A model generated the notes under the pieces. That model was not told where the DNA came from and ran no database searches. It saw nothing but the letters and a program-made list of their open reading frames with translations. A program made the position numbers and the translations under genes. A stretch of DNA of 39,612 bases from JBBDIO01 sp040880365 (GTDB taxonomy: Bacteria > Chloroflexota > Anaerolineae > Caldilineales > Caldilineaceae), in NCBI GenBank assembly GCA_040880365.1, contig JBBDIO010000086.1, forward strand, positions 1-39,612, in the 5' to 3' direction. Positions 34,930 through 39,612 of this stretch are shown here, piece after piece. Numbering within the stretch: position 1 is the stretch's first letter; every line of letters begins with the position of its first letter.

Positions 34930-35703
34930 ATGGAAGATTCCACCGCACATTCTAACCGGATCGGCACGGCTGCCGGTACATCTTCGGCTGCCCAACCGCG
35001 CGCCCACGCGCCTGCCCACGATGCCCATGATGATGCACAGGGGGATACGCAGGAGGAAACCGAGGGCAATGTTCAAACCGGCGCGCGCAGCAGCGCGCGT
35101 CGGCCCATGATTTCCGGCGCCGAGATTGCCACATTGGCGCGCAAATATGGCGCGCCGGTGCGTCTGCGCTATGCCGTGCAGGCCGATGAGTACATCCATT
35201 CCTATCGCTGGCGCAAAGACAGCGACCGCCGCGCCGAGGTGGTCTTTGCCATCCAGGACCCATCGGGCCAACTGTGGGTCCACGCCAAACCCCACTATCC
35301 CGCGCACATCTTTCGCCTGCCTTCGGGGGGCATCTGCTGGGACGAAGGCATCGAGGCCGCGCTCTTGCGCGAGGTGGAAGAAGAGACCGGACTGAATGTC
35401 CGCGTGGAGCGGTTTTTGGGCGTGCTGGACTATACATTTTATTATGGCGGTACGACTGCACAATTTGCCAGCTATGTGTTTCATCTGCTCAGCCGCGGGG
35501 GTGTGCCTGTGCCCGCCGTGGGCGAGACTATTTGCGAGTTTCGGCCCATTCCTCCCGGGCGCATTTCGGAAGTCGCGGTGGATTTGCGCAACCTGATGGG
35601 CGACCGCCGCGGGTGGGGTCAATGGCGCGCATTGGCGCATGATCTGGTCTATGAATCGTTGTTCAACCAATCGCTTTCCAGCAAGGGGAATTTTGTATGT
35701 TAG
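34930..35703 (+). CDS. Nudix hydrolase
   Basis: 257 residues. The Nudix box G-x5-E-x7-REUxEExGU is complete at residues 133-155 (first Gly 133, Glu 139, REVEEETGL 147-155). It binds the divalent metal for hydrolysing X-linked nucleoside diphosphates. The first 57 residues are a low-complexity Ala/His/Asp/Gln stretch; translation may instead start at the ATG at 35107 (Met60), since the upstream ATG has no ribosome site. The LPSGGICWDEG, FRPIPP and C-terminal YESLFNQ parts are helix-strand elements outside the box. The 3' end overlaps pheT by 7 bp. The substrate is not inferable. Confidence 0.9.
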   Translation: MEDSTAHSNRIGTAAGTSSAAQPRAHAPAHDAHDDAQGDTQEETEGNVQTGARSSARRPMISGAEIATLARKYGAPVRLRYAVQADEYIHSYRWRKDSDRRAEVVFAIQDPSGQLWVHAKPHYPAHIFRLPSGGICWDEGIEAALLREVEEETGLNVRVERFLGVLDYTFYYGGTTAQFASYVFHLLSRGGVPVPAVGETICEFRPIPPGRISEVAVDLRNLMGDRRGWGQWRALAHDLVYESLFNQSLSSKGNFVC

Positions 35704-38312
35704 TACCTGTATCCTGGCTGCGTGAATACGTGGCAATCGCACAGTCTACCCCCGAAGCTCTGGGAGAACTGGCCGAGCTGTTGACTTTGGCCGGATTGGA
35801 AGTGGCAGGCATCAGCCAGATTGGCGACTGGTGGGATCCCGAAACCATTCGCGTGGGCCAGGTGATTGCCGTGTTGCCCCATCCCGATGCCGACCGTCTG
35901 GTGTTGGTGGATGTGGATTTTGGCGGCGACGCGCCCCAGCGCGTGGTCACCGGCGCGCCCAATCTGTTTGTCTATCGCGGACAGACCCTGGCGAATACCG
36001 AGACTGCCAACGGCAGTGCTAACGGCGCTGACACGGGGCTGCCCGTGCTGAAAGTGGCCTTTGCCCAGGCGGGCGCGGAGCTGGTAGACGCCTATAGCGA
36101 TGCCAACCCTCGCCCCAAAAAGCGGCTCAAGCCTTCTAAAATTCGCGGCGTAGAATCTTCGGGCATGGTCTGTTCGGAACGGGAGTTGGGCCTGAGCGAA
36201 GAACACGAGGGCATCATCATTTTGCCTGCCGACGCGCCGGTAGGGTTGCCCCTGCGCGACTATCTGGGCGATTCGGTGCTGGAGATCGACCTGACGCCCG
36301 ACATGGCGCGCTGTCTGCATATGATTGGCGTGGCGCGCGAAGTGGCCGCGCTGCGCGATATCCAGGTCTGCACGCCGCCCGACGAATGGCAGCCCCAGGG
36401 CGATGACCATGTGGACGATGCGGTCGCCATTCGCATCGACGCGCCCGATTTATGCCATCGCTATACCGGCGTGCTCATCCGCGATGTGCAGATTGGCGAT
36501 TCGCCCGCGTGGTTACAGGATCGCCTGCGCAAGGCCGGTGTGCGCCCCATCAACAACGTGGTGGATATCACCAACTATGTCATGTTGGAATGGGGACAGC
36601 CGCTGCACGCGTTTGATTATGATGTGTTGGTGCAGCGTGCCCGCCAATCGGGTGCCGACACGCCCACGATTATTGTGCGGCGCGCGCAGGCGGGCGAAAA
36701 ATTCACCACGCTCGACGGGGTGGCGCGCACGCTGGACGCCGACATGCTCCTGATTGCCGATACCGCGGGCGCGATTGCAGTGGCCGGTGTGATGGGCGGG
36801 CTGGAAAGCGAAGTCACTGCCCAGACCACCAATGTGCTGCTGGAATCGGCGACCTTTGAGGGCATCAACAACCGGCGCACGGCCCAGAAATTGCGCCTGC
36901 CCAGCGAAGCCAGCTATCGCTTTGCCCGCGGTGTGCCCGCCGCGCTGAATCCGCGCGCCGCGCGGCGCGCTGCCGAACTGATGCGCCAGATTGTGGGCGC
37001 GCGCATTGTGCCGGGCATTGCCGATGCCTATCCTGTGCCCCAAACCGTGCCGGTGGTCTACACGACGCTGAGCGATGTACGCCGTCTGCTGGGCGTCGCG
37101 CTGGAACTGGAAACGATTGAGGACGCGCTCGCCAAGCTGAACATCGAGACGGCGCGCGTGACCCAGGTGGCTGCCGATGCACCCGATGATGCCATCTTTG
37201 CGCTTCACATTGCACTGGGCGAGACGCTGTTGGCGTGTACGCCGCCCTGGTATCGGCTGGATGTGCGCATCCCCGCGGATTTGGCCGAAGAAGTGGCGCG
37301 CATGATTGGCTATGACAAGGTGGCGACCACGCTGCTGGATGAAGAAATGCCGGTGATGCACGCCAATCCGCTGCTGGCGACCGAGGAAGACATCCGCGAT
37401 ATTCTGGTGCAATGTGGGCTGTATGAAAACATTAGTCGCACGCTGACCACGCCCGAACAGCATGTGCGCTTGGGGCTTGCCGACGCGCAGACGCCCTATG
37501 TGGCCGTCGCAAATCCCATCACGCCCGAACGCAGCGTCATGCGCCGTTCGCTGCTGGTGAGCGCGCTGGAGAACCTGGGGCGCAATCTGCGCTATGCGCC
37601 GCGCCTGACCACCTTCGAGGTGGGCCGCGTCTATCTGCCCGAACAGCCCCAGGGCGATCTGCCCACCGAAGAACGCCGGGTGAGCCTGACCCTCTGCGGG
37701 CCGCGCGAGCCTGCCAGCTTCTACACGCCCGCGGGCGAGGAGATGGATTTCTTCGACCTGAAGGGTACGGTGGAGACTTTGCTGGATCGCCTGGGCTTCA
37801 AGCCCGAAGCGGTGGAGTTCCGCGCCGCGCCGAATGTGGGCGCGTTTGGCCCGCGCTGTGCCGAACTGGTCATCGACGATGTGAGCGTAGGGCTGCTGGG
37901 CGAGGTGCATCCCAATGTGGCGGCGGCGTTTGGCCTGGCGCAAAAGCGGGTCTGTGCGGCCGAATTGCAGGTCGCGCCGCTGGTGCGTCCGTCGTGGAGC
38001 CGGGACCCCATGCCGCCCATCAGCGTCTATCCGCCGGTGGTGGAAGATCTGGCGTTTGTGGTAGAAGAAATAGTGACGGTGCGCCAGGTGCAGGATGCCC
38101 TGCGCAGTGCCGGCAAGGCGCTGGTCACCGAGATTGCGCTTTTCGATGTCTATCGGGGCGAGCCACTGCCCGCGCAGCACAAATCGCTCGCGTTCCGGCT
38201 CACCTATCAGAGCCAGGATCACAGCCTGTCTGAAAAAGAGGTGAACCAGCTGCGTAATCGGTTGGCGAGCAGCGTGGAGCGCACCCTGGGCGGGCGTCTG
38301 CGCAGTTCCTAG
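35697..38312 (+). CDS. pheT: phenylalanyl-tRNA synthetase beta subunit
   Basis: 871 residues, slightly longer than usual. PheT with PheS charges tRNA-Phe. The N-terminal tRNA-binding (EMAP/OB) domain runs from about 40 to 180 (IRVGQVIAVLPHPDADRLVLVDVD, then RGVESSGMVCSERELGLSEEHEGIIILP). The B3/B4 editing domain has RPINNVVDITNYVMLEWGQPLHAFD. The B5 domain follows near 430, and the C-terminal FDX-ACB domain (ISVYPPVVEDLAFVVEE ... SLSEKEVNQLRNRL) ends the protein. About 15 residues in the OB domain (TETANGSANGADTG) are an insertion. pheS is not in the window, which is unusual, as the two are often adjacent. The ATG lies inside the end of the Nudix gene. Confidence 0.96.
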   Translation: MLVPVSWLREYVAIAQSTPEALGELAELLTLAGLEVAGISQIGDWWDPETIRVGQVIAVLPHPDADRLVLVDVDFGGDAPQRVVTGAPNLFVYRGQTLANTETANGSANGADTGLPVLKVAFAQAGAELVDAYSDANPRPKKRLKPSKIRGVESSGMVCSERELGLSEEHEGIIILPADAPVGLPLRDYLGDSVLEIDLTPDMARCLHMIGVAREVAALRDIQVCTPPDEWQPQGDDHVDDAVAIRIDAPDLCHRYTGVLIRDVQIGDSPAWLQDRLRKAGVRPINNVVDITNYVMLEWGQPLHAFDYDVLVQRARQSGADTPTIIVRRAQAGEKFTTLDGVARTLDADMLLIADTAGAIAVAGVMGGLESEVTAQTTNVLLESATFEGINNRRTAQKLRLPSEASYRFARGVPAALNPRAARRAAELMRQIVGARIVPGIADAYPVPQTVPVVYTTLSDVRRLLGVALELETIEDALAKLNIETARVTQVAADAPDDAIFALHIALGETLLACTPPWYRLDVRIPADLAEEVARMIGYDKVATTLLDEEMPVMHANPLLATEEDIRDILVQCGLYENISRTLTTPEQHVRLGLADAQTPYVAVANPITPERSVMRRSLLVSALENLGRNLRYAPRLTTFEVGRVYLPEQPQGDLPTEERRVSLTLCGPREPASFYTPAGEEMDFFDLKGTVETLLDRLGFKPEAVEFRAAPNVGAFGPRCAELVIDDVSVGLLGEVHPNVAAAFGLAQKRVCAAELQVAPLVRPSWSRDPMPPISVYPPVVEDLAFVVEEIVTVRQVQDALRSAGKALVTEIALFDVYRGEPLPAQHKSLAFRLTYQSQDHSLSEKEVNQLRNRLASSVERTLGGRLRSS

Positions 38313-38330
38313 CGGGCCACATCCCCGCCT

Positions 38331-38363
38331 GTAGATACGGTGTGGATACGGTGTGGATACGGT
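38331..38363 (+). repeat. 11-bp tandem repeat x3 after pheT
   Basis: GTAGATACGGT (38331-38341) is followed by two identical GTGGATACGGT units (38342-38352 and 38353-38363). Confidence 0.88.
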
Positions 38364-38463
38364 GGTGACGAGATCGAGCAAGTGTTAATTCAAGTTGCTA
38401 CGTTTAGACGCCCACGCGGCACGAAGCTGAACGTCGGAACAAAGAGTATGATCTTTAAACCTA

Positions 38464-38877
38464 TCAGGGTTGTATATCAAAGGCCTCACAGTGGCGTGGC
38501 CGCACCAGATGAAAATGGCGGCGATCCGTCGTAAAAATCGTAGTTATCTCAAGCCGTTCAGCCACAGCCACAATTAACGTATCTACAAAATCAAGCGGGG
38601 CGTCGGCATATTGGCGGGCGATTTCTGCCGCCCGTTGGTAATCATTCGATTCAGGTGTGATCAATCGCATCTTTGTTGCGGCCAACCCCTCAACAAAGTC
38701 TGCCATTGCCTGGGTCCCCACATACTTTTGTAACAGATACGTTACCTCTGTCACCACTGGAATCGGCAAGTACACAGGAGACTGTAAAGTTTGGGCAGCC
38801 CGCACGACAACCTCATGTTGTGGGTCCCTGCGGTTGAGCATGGCATACAGAAAGCCGGAGTCAATTAGTGCAGTCAC
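38464..38877 (-). CDS. vapC: PIN-domain toxin, VapC family
   Basis: 137 residues. The PIN acidic residues are in place: D6 (ALIDSGFLYAML), E44 (VTEVTYLLQ), D96 and D99 (LDFVDTLIVAVAERL) and D118 (FTTDRRHF). VapC toxins are Mg-dependent RNases that cut tRNA or rRNA. The ATG lies 17 bp inside the 3' end of the antitoxin gene, the usual order for VapBC operons. The last residues (CEAFDIQP) are typical of the family. The target RNA cannot be told from the sequence. Confidence 0.85.
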   Translation of the reverse strand: MTALIDSGFLYAMLNRRDPQHEVVVRAAQTLQSPVYLPIPVVTEVTYLLQKYVGTQAMADFVEGLAATKMRLITPESNDYQRAAEIARQYADAPLDFVDTLIVAVAERLEITTIFTTDRRHFHLVRPRHCEAFDIQP

Positions 38878-39154
38878 GATCCACGCTGAGACCTTGAGTT
38901 GGATCGATATCGGCCTCGATAATCTCCTCTACATGCTCTGAAACATTTTCGGACGAGCCAGCATATTTGCCGGCCATTTGAAAGATAGGATCGGTGTCCA
39001 TGAGTCGTGGTTGTTCTGATATCCGCGTCTCTTCTACATAGGTTTCCAGTGCCGCTCGAACCACGTCGGCCAAACTGCGCCCTTGCAGTGCCGCGGTGGC
39101 TTTGGCGCGTCGCCGCAATTCGGAATCGATCTCAACCGTAAGTTTGACAGGCAT
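38861..39154 (-). CDS. vapB: RHH-type antitoxin of the VapC-like toxin
   Basis: 97 residues. The first 44 residues form a ribbon-helix-helix DNA-binding domain: beta strand VKLTVEIDSELRRRAKA, helix ALQGRSLADVVRAAL, helix ETYVEETR. The acidic C-terminal tail (EHVEEIIEADIDPTQ) would wrap the toxin. It precedes and overlaps the toxin gene, and the ribosome site AGGAGGTGA before the ATG is strong, which suits an antitoxin made in excess. A promoter and a 22-bp dyad lie upstream, consistent with autorepression by the complex. Confidence 0.8.
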   Translation of the reverse strand: MPVKLTVEIDSELRRRAKATAALQGRSLADVVRAALETYVEETRISEQPRLMDTDPIFQMAGKYAGSSENVSEHVEEIIEADIDPTQGLSVDRDCTN

Positions 39155-39170
39155 CTCTCACCTCCTGGAT

Positions 39171-39192
39171 GCTGTAATCCCATAACTACAGC
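39171..39192 (-). promoter_or_regulatory. dyad between the vapBC promoter and start (likely autoregulatory operator)
   Basis: GCTGTA (39171-39176) and TACAGC (39187-39192) are complementary with a 10-bp spacer. The dyad lies just downstream of the -10 box and before the antitoxin ribosome site. Confidence 0.5.
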
Positions 39193-39194
39193 CC

Positions 39195-39223
39195 AGTATA
39201 CGTCTGCTGAATTTAATTGACAA
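39195..39223 (-). promoter_or_regulatory. sigma-70 promoter of the vapBC pair
   Basis: On the minus strand TTGTCA (39218-39223) is followed by a 17-bp spacer and TATACT (39195-39200). It is about 41 bp before the antitoxin ATG. Confidence 0.75.
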
Positions 39224-39263
39224 GAGTAATATTCCCCCACTACAGTTGGGGCGCGCCACCGAG

Positions 39264-39605
39264 TTAATCTGGCTTACTGGTGTCGTCTTCGCCCCGGTGG
39301 CGGGCGCGGATTCCCCGCAGGTGCTCCATCAGCTTTTTGGCCGTGGCGCGTGCGTCAATGGGCTCGGCCTGGAAGCGCACCAGCCCGGATCCCCGTTCGA
39401 GCACGACCGTCTCGTGCTTGTCGTGCTCTTTCAATAGCCAGCGCAGGCTCTCTTCCTGGGCGTAGCTATTCACAATGATCTTGTCACCGGGCTGGGCATC
39501 GTGGACCGCCTGCATCCCGGCATAGGGCCATCCTTTCTCCGGTAGCTCAAAAATCTGGCGGTCGCCCTCTTGACGCAGAATGTACTCTTTAGGTTCATTA
39601 GACAC
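39264..39605 (-). CDS. small hypothetical protein at the window edge (possibly TusA-like fold)
   Basis: 113 residues if the GTG at 39603-39605 is the start; the frame is still open to the window edge, so the real start may lie outside. The pattern M-x-x-V-x(4)-PGDKIIV-N-S ... SLRWLLKEHDKHETV-V-L-E-R-G-S-G-L-V-R-F has the strand-helix order of TusA/SirA-like proteins. The catalytic Cys-Pro-x-Pro motif is missing, so sulfur transfer is not supported. It ends in a basic, charged tail. It lies on the same strand as vapBC, with a 109-bp gap. Confidence 0.45.
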   Translation of the reverse strand: MSNEPKEYILRQEGDRQIFELPEKGWPYAGMQAVHDAQPGDKIIVNSYAQEESLRWLLKEHDKHETVVLERGSGLVRFQAEPIDARATAKKLMEHLRGIRARHRGEDDTSKPD

Positions 39606-39612
39606 GGGGGTT

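Overview
The window is about 39.6 kb of a GC-rich bacterial genome, very likely a draft or metagenome-assembled scaffold because it carries three runs of N (1713-1722, 22981-23080, 26799-26898). Gene style, frequent GTG starts, a SecA with an enlarged N-terminal region, a PTPS-related membrane protein and a solitary PemK-like protein are all compatible with Chloroflexota (Anaerolineae/Caldilineae-like). This assignment is an inference from protein style, not from a marker search.

Layout. (1) 2-4313 is a tight plus-strand operon of the glycan/lipid envelope type: the end of an unidentified (possibly glycosyltransferase) gene, three SAM-dependent methyltransferases, an LPG-synthase-TM (UPF0104) membrane protein and a PemK/MazF-like protein, mostly joined by ATGA overlaps. 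(2) 4644-12869 holds secreted and envelope genes: a secreted protein with internal repeats, a strong hairpin, a TolB/PD40-type lipoprotein, an NAD-dependent sugar epimerase, a large secreted repeat protein whose start is disrupted by a C9 tract, and a GT-C-like polytopic membrane protein carrying a long internal inverted repeat. (3) 12947-21063 is an iron-sulfur / radical-SAM block: a SufR-like Fe-S sensing repressor, MoaA, an IscA/ErpA-type carrier, a NifU C-terminal-domain scaffold, a rhodanese, two cobalamin-binding radical SAM paralogues and one SPASM-like radical SAM enzyme. A palindromic operator-like element abuts the -35 of the regulator and a near-identical half site, in a perfect palindrome, abuts the -35 in front of the radical SAM genes. 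This is the best candidate for a co-regulated, undescribed system.

(4) 21090-27411 (minus strand) carries a Uma2-family nuclease-like protein, endonuclease IV (nfo), a repeat-flanked assembly gap, secA, an hsp20 interrupted by a gap and a BON-domain protein. (5) 27823-34825 (plus) carries the GDP-deoxyhexose pair rmd-gmd, a stand-alone DUF4062-like protein, a DinB-like protein and two large polytopic membrane proteins. (6) 34930-38312 has a Nudix hydrolase overlapping pheT. (7) 38464-39605 (minus) has a VapBC-type toxin-antitoxin pair with a near-consensus promoter, and a small hypothetical protein running to the window edge.

Two themes run through the window. Short tandem repeats (9-16 bp units, 2-4 copies) recur in promoters, intergenic DNA and inside coding regions, where the units are multiples of 3. 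Several structural DNA elements (homopolymer, hairpins, inverted repeats) lie where they could switch or tune expression.
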